From positions 291,873,533 through 291,937,532 of the forward strand of contig CM041778.1 in assembly GCA_023374045.1 (NCBI GenBank): a DNA stretch of 64,000 nt, in the 5' to 3' direction. Positions 34,849 through 46,782 of the stretch are shown in pieces. The position numbers and the translations under genes were made by a program. Below the pieces are notes generated by a model. That model saw nothing but the letters and a program-made list of their open reading frames with translations. It searched no databases and was not told the origin of the DNA. The stretch comes from Limonium bicolor. Taxonomy: Eukaryota; Streptophyta; Magnoliopsida; Caryophyllales; Plumbaginaceae. Numbering within the stretch: position 1 is the first letter of the stretch; each line of letters begins with the position of its first letter.

Positions 34849-36309
34849 GGTTCGTTCTGGAAATTTTCGCCGAAATACAATTTGAAAAAAAAATTAGTTG
34901 CGGTGGTTTTTTTTCAAAAGAATTACGCGGAAGTACCAAAACGATGCAAATTGCGGTAAACCGCATCGGGTCAACGCCATTATCGGTTATTTATGTCATA
35001 AACCGCATCAGCCAAATGCATCTTTGCGATAAACCGCATCAGCTGATGCGGTTTATTTGCAAACCGTTGCTACTCGAAAAAAATCTCGGAATTAAATTTG
35101 AGCCGCCGGTATTCCACGATTTCCACGATTTTGTCGGATAATCTTATCCAAACATTTGTAAACTAACACAAGTTAATAAATTAGTGAATTAATTATTTAC
35201 AAATTAATTTTAAACAACTAAAACTACCAAGATTTTTTTCCTATAACATAATAATACCAACTTAATTATTTGCTAAATATATACACCATTATAAATTAAA
35301 AACAAGTATAAAATTGGTGCATTAATTAATTACAATTTAAATAATAAATAAACAACTATAACTACCAAGATTAATTTTGGTCTATAACATAATAATACAT
35401 ACTTAACTAATTGGCAAATTATAACCATTCTAAATTTTTAAAAAAGTTCTAAAATTAGTGCATTAATTAATTACGAATTAAAATAATAATTTAAACAACT
35501 GCCAAGATTAATTTTTGTCTATAACATAATAATACCAACTTAATTATTTTGCTAATTTATACACCATTATAAATTAAAGCAAGTTATAAATTAGTTCATT
35601 AATAATTACAGATTAGCATAATAATTAAACAATAAAGTAAATAAATAATAAAAATAATTTTAGCTATAACAACAAATCCACATAAACTAGTTAACTAAAA
35701 ATGAGGAATAATTTAGTTGTTTAGTTATTATTTAATTCGTAATTAAAATGCACCAATTATAATCTTGGTAGTTTTAGTTGTTTAATTATTAATTTAATTT
35801 CGTTTTAATTGATGCACTAATATATTAACTTGTGTTTATTTAAAATGGTGTATAAATTTTACAAAAATTAAGTTGGTATTATTATGTTATAGGAAAAAGT
35901 TAATCTTGGTAGTTTTAGTTGAATAATTAAATTTAATTAATTAATTCACTAATTTATTAACTTGGTGTTAGTTTACAAATGTTTGGATAAGATTATCCGA
36001 CAAAATCGCGGAAATCGTGGAGTACCGGCGGCTTAAATTAATTCCGAGATTTTTTTCAGTAGCAACGGTTTGCAAATAAACCGCATCAGCCTGATGCGGT
36101 TTATCGCAAAGATGCGTTTGGCTGATGCGGTTTATGACATAAATAACCGATAATGGCGTTGACCCGATGCGGTTTACCGCAAGATGGATCAGCCCAGTGC
36201 GGGTTTTTTGCATCGTTTTGGTACTTCCGCGTAATTTTTTTGAAAAAAAGCCACCGCAAGTAATTGTTTTTTCAATGGGTATTTCTGCGAAAATTTTCCT
36301 GGTTCTTTC
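34849..36309. mobile_element. 1.44-kb fold-back transposon, long terminal inverted repeats, 9-bp duplication
   Basis: The element is 34858-36300. The left end TGGAAATTTTCGCCGAAATA pairs with the complement of the right end (AGGAAAATTTTCGCAGAAAT). Near-identity continues for at least 330 bp per arm, through AAACCGCATCAGCTGATGCGG and GGATAATCTTATCCAAACAT, then at lower identity through AT-rich tandem units of about 115 bp toward the centre. The flanks GGTTCGTTC (34849-34857) and GGTTCTTTC (36301-36309) are a 9-bp duplication with one mismatch. Both arms encode the same short peptide on opposite strands only because they are inverted copies. The size of the duplication suggests a Mutator-like, non-autonomous element. 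Confidence 0.88.
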
Positions 36310-37500
36310 AACTCCTAACTGGAACTGAATCTAACACAACCAATGGGTGTTCACTAACTTATGGTGTCGGATCTTTTAAGTGAGTAACTTTACCTTCCTA
36401 TTATTTATCTCTATTCTTGACTTGTTATCTATGACTTGGGTTTTTTAAAGTGCCTTGTTCCTCTGATATGTTTTAATAGTTTGATTTGTAGTTATTGTTT
36501 ATTTTAAGAGATATGCTTAAAGGTTTTGTTTTGGAGGATCGTACTAGTTCCATTCCAGGGAACTTGTACGATTCACCAGCTGGGGTGGGCTGCTTGGTTT
36601 TATCTTGCAGGTGCTGATTGTTATACAGGTGGCCACGAACAGTATGAGTGATTGGGATGGGAATTAGGATTTGTGAAGAACTGTTGTGTTTGGCTATTAT
36701 TGTAGTTATGTTACGTTCTCTCGAGTTCCAACTGTAACATCTGTAAGTAGTAGTTGGTGAGGTTTTGTACCGGCTGTTTTGAACCTGGTGATTTGTACTC
36801 GCCATTAGAGATTTTATTCCGCTGTATTAATTTTAAATAGGACTGTTACAATTACCCTCGATGTCATATTATGTCATAGACTCAATGTGTGAAAACACTA
36901 TTTTGAGTAACATTGGGTGACTATGAGCCCCGGAATTATAACTCTATTATCAAACCGTTAACTACATGCTCACTTGTCAGCTTAATCACATTATTAAAGG
37001 CAGCTCGGACGACAAAAATAGTTAATCAACATAATCTAACTATCTCCAATCCCAATCCATATGCATTTTACACGGTAGGGTTGTCATTTTCGGACAAGAA
37101 AAATGCTGGTTAAGGGTGTGGTTTGAGCCGTGTCCAACATGTCATTAATAATGTGATTAAGCTGATGGGACATCACGTAGTTATCATTTCGATAACAGAA
37201 TTACAGTTCGGGGGCCAAGAGTCAAAGGCTCAAAGTACCGTAAACGCAAAACCGTTCCCAATAATTATGATAAACACAATGGGGTTAACTGTATTACGCC
37301 CAATCCTCAAGGGGTTCCGAGTAATTTACTCTATTTATTTAAAATAATCTCCTTCATCCGAACTGACCCAAACCAAATTTTGTTAGACATTGTCAAGAAC
37401 AAGGCACAATTTAACCTTAACCCGACTTAGGCGAACCTGTAACGACCCCTAAGTTGATCAACAGGATGAACTTTAATAGACCCCCTTCGATGTAACCCAA
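36310..37500. other. no gene recognised
   Basis: Mixed-composition sequence without a supported frame, RNA or element end. Confidence 0.4.
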
Positions 37501-37504
37501 AAAG

Positions 37505-37925
37505 AAAATTATAAAATTCACAATATACCCCTTTTCCTTTCATAATTCACAATAGACCTCCGCTAGTTTTCGTAATTCAACATTGAACATGCTTAAATGT
37601 TGTCCAAGATTGATGAAACTTTACATGGACCATGCTAAATTGTTATATTTTGGTCCATCATCGAATTTGAAGTTTTGTAAGCTCATATGTTACATTTAGG
37701 ACCCAATGGACATGTCACAATTTTCTATGGGTCCCACAAGTCACATGCGCGCTGAATAAATCTCAAATTGGATATTGGACCAAGATACAACACTGTATCA
37801 TCGTACATGTAATGTTACATCAATCTTGGACAACATTGAAGCATGTTCAACGTTGAATTTCAAAAACTAACAGGATATATTGTGAATAAGAAAGAAGATA
37901 ATAGGGGTATATTGTGAATTTTCCT
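37505..37925. mobile_element. fold-back MITE, arms about 150 bp
   Basis: The left arm reads AAAATTCACAATATACCCCT, then AATTCAACATTGAACATGCT and GTTGTCCAAGATTGATG. The right arm is the inverse of the same text (ends GGGGTATATTGTGAATTTT at about 37921). The loop is about 100 bp. No clean target duplication was fixed. Confidence 0.75.
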
Positions 37926-39049
37926 AAAACAAATTGTACCGCAGATTCCTGGGTCCAGCTTGGTAGGTAGGATACTCGGAAACAATTACTCCAGATACCA
38001 TTTTTAATTAAAACCCATCGTTTCGGACTTTTGCCATTCGAAATAAACTTGGATTGCAAATTTCGTCCATACCACCACCGAACCCGGCTAGGTATATTTA
38101 TGGTCTCCCACTTCGTCACCGGCGTATATTAATGGTCTATCATTAACTGCGCAGCGCTGCCCGTCCACACCATCTTAATTCCAGTCCTTCGTCGGGGATT
38201 TGACGGTGCGTTCGCCGGGTATTTCCAGCTTGTTGAATACTGGTAATAATCAGCAGATTCTCTCGTCAGTGAGGGTAAGCTTATCTAATGAGTCGACCAT
38301 TTGGTGTACGCGCGACCGTATGTCGGTATTTTCGCTGAGTACATTACGGCTTTTGCGATGTGTCCCAAAACTTGACTATGTTTGGTTTGGTTGTCCGTTG
38401 ACCCCTCGGGCTTTCATTTTTAACTATACTGTTATCTAGGTCTGTAATGTTCTCTTTGATTTAACTTCTTACAAGCGTAAAATGGCAAATACCCTGGTCT
38501 AATAGGTCGACAGCTAATACTCGTCTTGGGGGTGGATTTACATGGGCGAACTATAAATGGTAATTGCTTGATTTATTAAGCTTTAGGCACCTTCTTTCAT
38601 TTTACGTCGTACAAATGCAGTAGGAGTAGTCTTAATGGAACGCCTCTCACTGGATCAACTATGGTGGTTATCCATTGGGGCATTTGACGTAAATATTACT
38701 GTTTTGAACTGGTAATCGCGACTTAAGATATGTGCTCTTCTCTTTAGTCGCCTATTGATTCGTCATTCTTGGAATTAAATATCGTGACTTGACGCGACCA
38801 CTTCAGAACAAATTATGACATGTTGTGGACAAGTTGATTATCAATGAACAGCCCATCCGCAAGTAATGTATATAGCAATGGGAAAAACAATTCCACAGCT
38901 TTCAATGAATTACAGAAAGATGCAACCCTTACATCTATGTATAAATATGTTTGACTATCATACTTCTTCATCCTTATACGGTCTTGCTCATTCCAAATGT
39001 GTTGCAGCAGCACACATTGTTATCTAAAAATCCAGGTTCACATTAATAG
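37926..39049 (+). other. upstream region of gene B
   Basis: 38100-38300 is GC-richer and could be leader sequence (compare 8150-8390 at gene A). No TATA box or intron was fixed. Confidence 0.3.
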
Positions 39050-40572
39050 ATGACGTCTGGATCGCATCAGAAATCTGATATCCCACAAGCAACAGAGTAT
39101 GATAATGAAGTGCGACAGCAATGTGATAAGCACGATGGTCATCACCATGGTGATAATCACGATGATGTTGACTGCGTGGATGCATACGCCAAGGTCCATC
39201 TGTATACCTTCCAGAATAGATGTTCTCCTAAAAGGTTTACCAACATGCTAGATGGTTTATTCCGTTGTAACGACAATTTGATGTCATCAGTCAGAGGATT
39301 GCTACGCCAAATTGGTTTCAGCGGGTTAATGAAGGTAAATATTACCCGTTTGGATCGAGGATTCCTAGACAGTGTGCTCCAACTGTACGATAAGAAATCG
39401 AAGACATTCCGTTTGGGTAACGGACAGGAACTGGGAATTGGTCCTAACGATGTCAAGAGAGTCTACGGTCTTCCGGCTGGTAAATTGCCGATCAGGTTAG
39501 AAGGGTGTGGTACTGGATTGGCTAAAAAACTTGGCAAAGAGCTGGGTCTTTCACACAGCAGTGCCATGTTTTCGTCAGTCAAAGATGTGTACGATAACAT
39601 CATGCGGTCACAAGACCCTGAAAACATCGTGAAGATGTTTGTGCTGTACGCCCTGGGCGTTCTGCTGTCCCCTGTGTCAGTTAGCCTGGTAAACCTTAAT
39701 TACGCGGAGTTCATGTATGACATTGAGCATGTTACAAGCTACAACTGGTGTCAGCATGTGTCGGATGTTTTGATTAGCGGTTTGGACAGATATGCTGATA
39801 ACGGCTCAAAGGGTGGCAGCCCATTGATCAGGGGGGACATACATTTTCTGTTTGTAAGTCCAAACAGAACCAGACCGACCACTTACTGCATCCCATGCAA
39901 CTGTTATTCCTCATTGATCTGTTGCCTTTGTCATGTTTCTTGATTTTTTGATGAAACTTTTTTTTTCCTTAAACTATTTGACATATATTGTCATTAATGC
40001 AGATACATTTTCTTGACTGCATTTTAGTCGGCGATGAAACCACATGTGAGATTCTTCCCTCATGTGGAAGGTGGACCAAAGAAGCTGTGACCAAGAAGTT
40101 ACAGGGTTTGCAATCAATAGGTTACATACACGGTTGCCGGGTCGTACACCCCACAACCAGTACATGTCACCCGCGCTTATTGTTCTCGAAACCTGGCTGT
40201 TTTATGGATAATCTTCATGCTGACAGCCCATCTCGTGACGTTGCAGTATTTGCGAAGACCATATCGGAGGTAATTGTGGTACCGTCGTTGCATGTGGTAT
40301 GTTTCAAAATTTGCGACGTTGAATATAATTTTCCTGATACGCAGGCAATTGAAGCACAAGGTGAATGCATTGCTCAGATAGCTATATGGAACCAGCGGTT
40401 AGCTAGGTTAATGAACCGTTTACCGGACCATGCCGTAGAAACCATTACCCCCGGTGATTCAAATGTTGGAGAACAAGCTGCTGTCGAGTCCTACCGTACA
40501 AGGAAGAGGAAGGCATGCGGTGGCTTGATTTATAATCAGAAAGAGAATCACAGAAGGGCCAAGGTGCCGCAG
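39050..40572 (+). CDS. gene B: paralogue of gene A, N-terminal half only
   Basis: Three exons, 39050-39853, 40003-40269 and 40345-40572, with GT-AG borders and phases identical to those of gene A. Exon 2 is 267 bp in both, and the first intron follows the same HFLF codons. The protein starts with an acidic, His/Asp-rich segment (HDGHHHGDNHDDVDC), followed by a helical domain with IGPNDVKRVYGLPAGKLPI and an RSLDRY-like GLDRYAD block. The third exon ends in a basic RTRKRKACGG patch at CAG|GTATTATG, again as in gene A. Each exon is open. Beyond 40572 no protease exon is seen, although gene A carries one. Function unknown; relatives are plant mobile-domain/DUF1985-like proteins. Confidence 0.72.
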
Positions 40573-41804
40573 GTATTATGATAATACGTCTAGCATATGT
40601 AGTCAACGTCAAATGGCGTTCGTTGAACAATAATATATCGTAAGGATTGAATCATCCTTAAATTATGTCATCCACATCCGCTAGGGAAATTTATGGGACC
40701 ATTCGAATGTTGTCTTTATATTATATCCGCGTACTGTATTCGATTTATGAGCAGTGTGCAACACCAAACAGTGACGGCGTTGCATTTGGACAACTTATTG
40801 AGGACAACCATGAGAGCACAATACGTATTTGTACGGTCAATGCGGAATGAACTGAGGCTGCTGAGGTATTCACGCACTGTTACATCTAAAATTAGATCAG
40901 CAGATTGCTGTAGTATCTGATGTTTGATTAATGTGTTGCTGTAAAAAGACCATTATGTATTTCCCGACTCATCTGGTGTGCCATGTTATTCAGGGTTGGA
41001 CGCCTTGAGGGAGGGGGTGGAGCTAAGGGCAAAAATTTGTAGCAGCTTGTGGAACGGTTTGGAGTATAATTACAAGACTGATGGGGTGGAAGGCTGTGGT
41101 CTTCGGTAGTGCGGAATGACATTAATAGGCTGGATAAAATTTGAAGTATAAGCAGGGCGTTGTAGACACATTTTCAGTAATATCATAGTACGTATTTATC
41201 TAATCAGTGTTGACTTCAAGTTTGTAGTCATCTTCGTACGGTGCGAATATATTTCATGGAAAAAGTGTTCAACTTGTCCACTAGCTTGTGAACAATATAC
41301 TCTTTTTGAGTCATTATACAGCAATTTGTTTTTAAGTTCCATGAGTCGTGGCATTAAAACATTGTCCAAGAGTCGACGCAATGGTAGTTTGAAGAAGAAT
41401 ATCTCTAGTGCGTCGGGTTTTATTATGTCGTGTCCAACAGCCGATTGACAAAATCAAAAGAATAACCCCAACAGGGGTGTCCTGAAGGTGGTGTTGTACA
41501 TCTGTGTTTCATGAATAGTAGTGGCATTTCTGGCAACTATTTGATGTCTTAAACCACCTGATGTCTTTTTTCCATTTGTTTTAAGGAGTAATAGTATGTG
41601 GCAACATTTTATAAGACATTTCTGGCAATTCTTTAATTGTATTTATGATTTTTATAAAAACTATTTTTTCAGGTATATTACTAATTTATACAAATTCAGG
41701 CGATGTGGCCTTTTAATACTTCTTTTTCAGTATCTTATTTTTATTGTTTCTTCTACAAACTATGCTGTAAGAAATATATTTGTTTGTACATATTATTGTT
41801 ATAG
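40573..41804 (+). other. region downstream of gene B without protease exons
   Basis: Searched for the Ulp1 blocks of gene A (GDRW, SHYVV, VDS, SCGLHC) in all frames and saw none. Short frames at 40665-40920 have no recognisable content. 41590-41810 is AT-rich. Confidence 0.45.
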
Positions 41805-42325
41805 TTAGTATAATTTTCAACCAGTTCTGTGTGATTTTCCTGTGTGTGCGTGCCTTTTTTTATTTCACTAGTTTCATAATATTTGTTCACAAGTTTAACA
41901 CTAATTATTAAGAATAATATTAATTGCTTGCAAGAATGAAAAAATAGAGTTTAATGCAGGTCCATGTACCGGCCCAACCCAAAGACCAAAACTGCCCCCC
42001 CCCCCCCCCCACAGCCCCACTGTAGAGTAATCAATAGCAATAGTACACGTGTAGTTTCGTTTGCTTCCATTTAGTATGGGGGCGCCTCAGTGACGGTGAA
42101 TTGACAGGCAAGATCAGGAACAGTGATATCTACGCAGAGGGCGGCCTCGAACAGACAAAAGTGCAGACATTAAATTGACATGGATCGCTTACTAATCCAA
42201 TAAAAGTGAATACTATTTCAATTTGAATTTACTACATTTTTGCCCAACATGACAAGAAATCGTCGCAGTTTCCCCATAAAAGCATCTTGCAGATATTAAA
42301 CTGAAATGACATGACACGGTTACTT
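41805..42325 (-). repeat. repeat family R2, minus-strand copy
   Basis: Inverse of 16590-17195. It reads ATAATATTTGTTCACAAGTT, GCAGGTCCATGTACCGGCCC, a run of about 17 C (41996-42012), GGGGGCGCCTCAGTGACGGT and AATCCAATAAAAGTGAATAC on the plus strand. It lacks the internal duplication at one side. Confidence 0.8.
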
Positions 42326-42339
42326 AAACAAATCTACTA

Positions 42340-43476
42340 CTATAAGATTTCTTCTAAAACTATTCTGTAATACTAAGTATTTGTTTGTATCTTTTAATGT
42401 TCTAGTCAGTGGTAGAATTTATTGTACCCATCTTAAGGAAAATAATGCTACATTTTTATTACAGGTGGTAGTGAAAAGGTGGTGAATTTCAAAAACAATT
42501 TTTCCAATTCAAAAATTTAATTTTTTTTGGCTTTTTAATAATCAAAACTATTTATCGTAACTGATGAATAGTCTCATCAGTTGGGGGTCCAAATTGAGGT
42601 GGCTTAGGACATCGGTGTGTTGCAGGTGACCCTAAGTAAGTAGGTAAGAAATATATAAATAAGGAAGTATAGAAAAACTGAGAACGGAAAATTGAGAAAT
42701 AAACATGAGAAAGAAAAGCCAAAATCAATACTCCCATGTTAATCCAGGTGTTAAGAAGTTATACATATATCCAAAAAAATACTCAATATATATATTAAAT
42801 AATTATAAATATATATGTACTGTATATATACATGTGCATCAACATACTGGAACAGATCATAAACATTATAAACATAATATACCAAACATACCATAAAACA
42901 ATACCAATAATGGTAAAAAATATTCTAAAATTCGTTATTGTTAAACAAGTACAGTATAAGACTTCAAAAACGGCATATTACTTAAAACGTAGTATCACTT
43001 ACCACCAGCAAGTCATCAAAATTGGATTTGGCCAACATATAGAATTATATACTGTACACGGCTACCCGACTGCACACCAATGAGCTACCTTCCCGTCATC
43101 TAATGCAGCTACTTGGTTGTACTCCTTTGAAACATTTTTTTGCAGACCCTTTTCATACGCGATTAATAGCGGATGTCTGCCACCAGCTTATCATAAAAGT
43201 TTACTCTGTAGTCATACCAAAGTATGATCTAGTCACGCGTCCCTCAAATATTCCAGTTTTTGGGCCAACATATAGAAGACTTCTTTATGGAGCTACCCGA
43301 CCGGACAGCTATGAGCTACTTACCCGTGATGTGCTGCAGCTACCCGAATCCACTCCAGCCAACTTTTTTCACCAGACCCTCACAATGCTTGACTTGACTT
43401 GTCGTATAGGATAACTATTACTCTCTTAACCTTTTAACAATTAGTAGTATTATTTTTCCTATAAAAGCGTAAATAT
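42340..43476 (+). repeat. repeat family R1, extended copy interrupted by a LINE
   Basis: 42360-42905 matches 48885-49290 (TATTTGTTTGTATCTTTT, GGAAAATAATGCTA, GGTGAATTTCAAAAACAA). 42690-42985 matches the left portion of the R1 copy at 12612. The R1 core follows twice (about 43030 and 43265), to the LINE target site at 43465-43476. Confidence 0.75.
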
Positions 43477-43508
43477 TTTTTTTTTTGATCAAAAGGAGAT
43501 TTATTTAA

Positions 43509-46500
43509 TTAACCAGGAGGATCAGAAGAAAGATCCGAAGATAGCAGATGAGTACATACAGCGGGGGGGTTGGTTATCACAACACAACCCCTTTTACAAG
43601 AGAGTGCCACTTTAGCTATGGCATCAGCTACTACCTTTGCTTCCCTGCTAATAGCTACGATAGTACAGGAACAAAAACAAAGAGAGATCTCTTTACAAGC
43701 CTTTATAATACTTTCCAGAGGATGATTACAAGAAGTGCCATGATTAATGAGATTACCGCTTCGGAGGAGTCGGACTCAAATATGACTTGTAGAAGTTGCC
43801 TATCTCTAGCGAGAGCCAGTCCATCGTAAATCCCCCACACTTCAGCTTCCAGGATGCCCACCTCACCAAGCAAATGTGTAAAGCCAAACAGCCATGTGCC
43901 ATTGTGATTTTACAGAAGCTGTCAGCTGCTGGTTTTGAGTGTTTGGTGGAAGCCTGCTGATTTTAAAAATTGTGAAACTGTCTGCTGCTGGAAGCTGTTC
44001 CCCAAACGAGAAGCTTTAGAATGAAGATTGCTGACATTAATGCGATCAACGAGATTGGGGAGATGCAGATAGCCCCAAATACTTGTTGAGGAGCACCTTG
44101 GCCCAGAGTTTGTCCTGGTTATTGAGCAATCTCCAACTCAATTTAGCTAGGCATGCCTTGTTCATAGCAGAGGAGATCCTCAGACCGAGACCACCCTCCT
44201 CCTTAGGTCTACAAATTCTGTTCCAGGAAATGGTGTGCAGCTTCCTGTCATGATCCTTGTGGCCCCAGAGGAAATTCCTGCTCAATTTATCAATCTTCAA
44301 ACAAGTAGTATTAGGGACTTTCTGAGACATCATACTGAAAACAGGAATAGAGTGAAGCACAGATTTAACAAGAGTCATGCGGCCAGCAAAGGACAGGGAT
44401 TTAGCTTTCCAGCCAGCTAATCTGTTCTGGATCTTATCAAGAAGATAATTAAAGTGATCAGCCTGCATGCGACCATGGATCAGGTTAAGCCCAAGGTATT
44501 TCCCCAGATTATCAGCCACAGGAATGCCTAAAGATCGGCTAAGCTCTAGTTTTCTTCTAGCAGAAACGTTATTAGAAAACAAAAGTTTAGACTTGCTGTG
44601 ACTCACTGTCTCACCAGAGGCATAAAAAAATCCCTGAGAATATTCATCATACAAAGGGCATTAGAGGCAGAAGCAGATCCCATTAAAATTAAGTCATCAG
44701 CAAAAAAGACAAGAGAAAGCTTAGGGCCAATCCTACTCAGCTTAATAGGAATCCAAATTTTATTCTCACTGGCCTTGTGAATGATATGGGATAGCCTCTC
44801 CCATGCAGAGAACAAAAATATAGAGGGATATAGGGTCCCCTTGCCGAATGCCCCGGGAGGGGGAGAATTTATCAGACTGACCACCATTCCAAAGGATTCT
44901 CATAGAGGGGGATTCGATGCAGAACATTACTAGATCGATAAAGCTACTAGGCAGGTTCAGACAAAGTAAAGTATTTCTGATGAAAGACCATGAAAGCTTA
45001 TCATAGGCTTTCTCAAGATCAATCTTCATGACCATCCAACCATCTTTGCAGGAGGTTTTCCTCATAGAATGAATAACTTCTTGCATAATGACATGATTGT
45101 CTTGAATAGACCTACCCGGGATGAAACTGGTTTGTAAAGGAAAAACTATATCAGGAAGGAAGGCTTTGATTTTAATAGCTAACAGTTTCGAGACGATCTT
45201 ATAGCTGGTATTACAAAGAGCAATGGGTCTAAAATGACTCAAGGAAGAGGGGGAAAGAGTTTTAGGGATCAAACAGATAAGGGTCTCATTCAGCTCTCTA
45301 GAGAAACTAGAGGAGGAAAAAGTCTCAAGTACAAATTCATAAGTTTTAGGCTCAATGATGTCCCAATGCTTCTTAAAAAACCACGCATGAAATCCATCAG
45401 GACCCAGGGCTTTAAAGCTACTCATGGATTTAACTACCTGAGCCACTTCATCCAAAGTAGGGAGACTGCTGCACTCACTAAGATGGGCTTCACTCAAGGG
45501 CGGGAAAGCATGGAAATTAGAGACACATATGATCTCAGAATCCTGAGAATAGAGGTCCTGAAAAAATCAGCCGCTAACAGCCTAAGATTCTGCTCACCTT
45601 CAATAGTCTGGCCATTCGCGTCCTGGGGGGAAAGGATTCTTCTTTCTAGCCCTCCAAACCATAGTCTTCCTATGAAAGTAACTAGTATTTCTGTCCCCAA
45701 ACTTAACCCACAGATCTCTAGATTTCTGAAACCAGATTAACTCCTCCCTCAACAGGACAAACTCAAGGTCACGAAGCAGCTCAGCCTCAAGATTTTTCAG
45801 GAAAGGAATCTGCCTAACCTCTAACCGCTTCTGAATACCAGCAATTCTAGCCAGGAGCCTCCTCTTAGTAGCAAAAACATTACCAAAACCCTTTTATTCC
45901 AACTATTCAAAACAAGACTAAGATCAGAAAGATTAAGAAGCAAGCTCTTGTCCTCAGTCCAATTCTCCTTGATAGTTTCCATATAATCAGGATGAGTTGC
46001 CCAAGCAACTTGAAAGCGAAAGGGTTTAATACCAGAAGGCAGAACAGAGGAAGAAGGATTACAGCAGGTCAAGACAGGGGAATGATCTGAAGCAGTCCGA
46101 GGAAGATTAATACTCCAGCAATTAGGAAAGGCATCAAACCAGCCGCTAGAAACTAGAGTTCTGTCTAACTTAACAAAAATCGATCCATTAGTCCAAGTGA
46201 AGTTATTGCCTTTAGACGGCGATTGAATGAAACCATTGGACTGAAACCAATCCCTAAAAGCTCTACTGCCTCTATTTAAAATTCTAACACCACCCTTTTT
46301 CTCATCTAAGTTCAGGATAGAATTAAAATCCCCCGTTAACATCCAGTTCCGATCCCCACTAGGCCTGATCTCATTCAGAGACTGCCAGAGTAAAATCCTA
46401 TTATTATCAAGAGGGCTTGCATAAACAAAGGTGCAGAAAAAACAAACATTTTTTTGAAATAACAGAGTGGATAAACTGAGTATCCTGCGCAAGAATAGAG

Positions 46501-46746
46501 ATAGTCACAGAATCATTCCAAACAACCAAAGGCCACCACTGAAACCAACAGCATCCACTCTACAACTATGAGAAAATCCAAGTTTCTGACAGATACCATC
46601 AGCTCTACAACCACTAACCCGAGGTTCACATAAAAGATAATAATATCAGGGCAATGATCAGAGATTAAGTTTCTCACAGTAGGCAAAAAACTGGGTTTAC
46701 AAGCACCACGAACATTCCAAGATAAAATCTTAAGAGACAAATTCAT
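43509..46746 (-). pseudogene. LINE ORF2: endonuclease, reverse transcriptase, RNase H, frameshifted
   Basis: The order on the minus strand is complete. The endonuclease start LSLKILSWNVRGA (ATG 46746), a GDFNSILNLDEKKGG block and a TASDHSPVL motif come first, then GDRNT-type linker text. The reverse transcriptase follows (45497-44603): KALGPDGFHAWFFKKHW, FRPIALCNTSYKIVSKLLA, MKIDLEKAYDKLSW (motif A Asp), SRGIRQGDPISLYIF (motif B) and FFADDLILMG (motif C Asp-Asp). A post-RT segment with GKYLGLNL and EEGGLGLR comes next. RNase H remains as AEVWGIYDGLALARDRQLL near 43850, then a broken segment to the stop at 43509. An intact protein would nick target DNA and copy its own RNA. Frame breaks occur near 46640, 45820, 44800 and 43730, and about 150 bp appear lost before RNase H. 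Confidence 0.82.
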
Positions 46747-46782
46747 AGAGCAAGACACAGATAAAAGACACAGAAAGGACAG

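Noticed and set aside
34785..36213. Two frames sharing the peptide VNRIGSTPLSVIYVINRIS
   Set aside because: The shared peptide comes from the inverted arms of a fold-back element, not from related genes.
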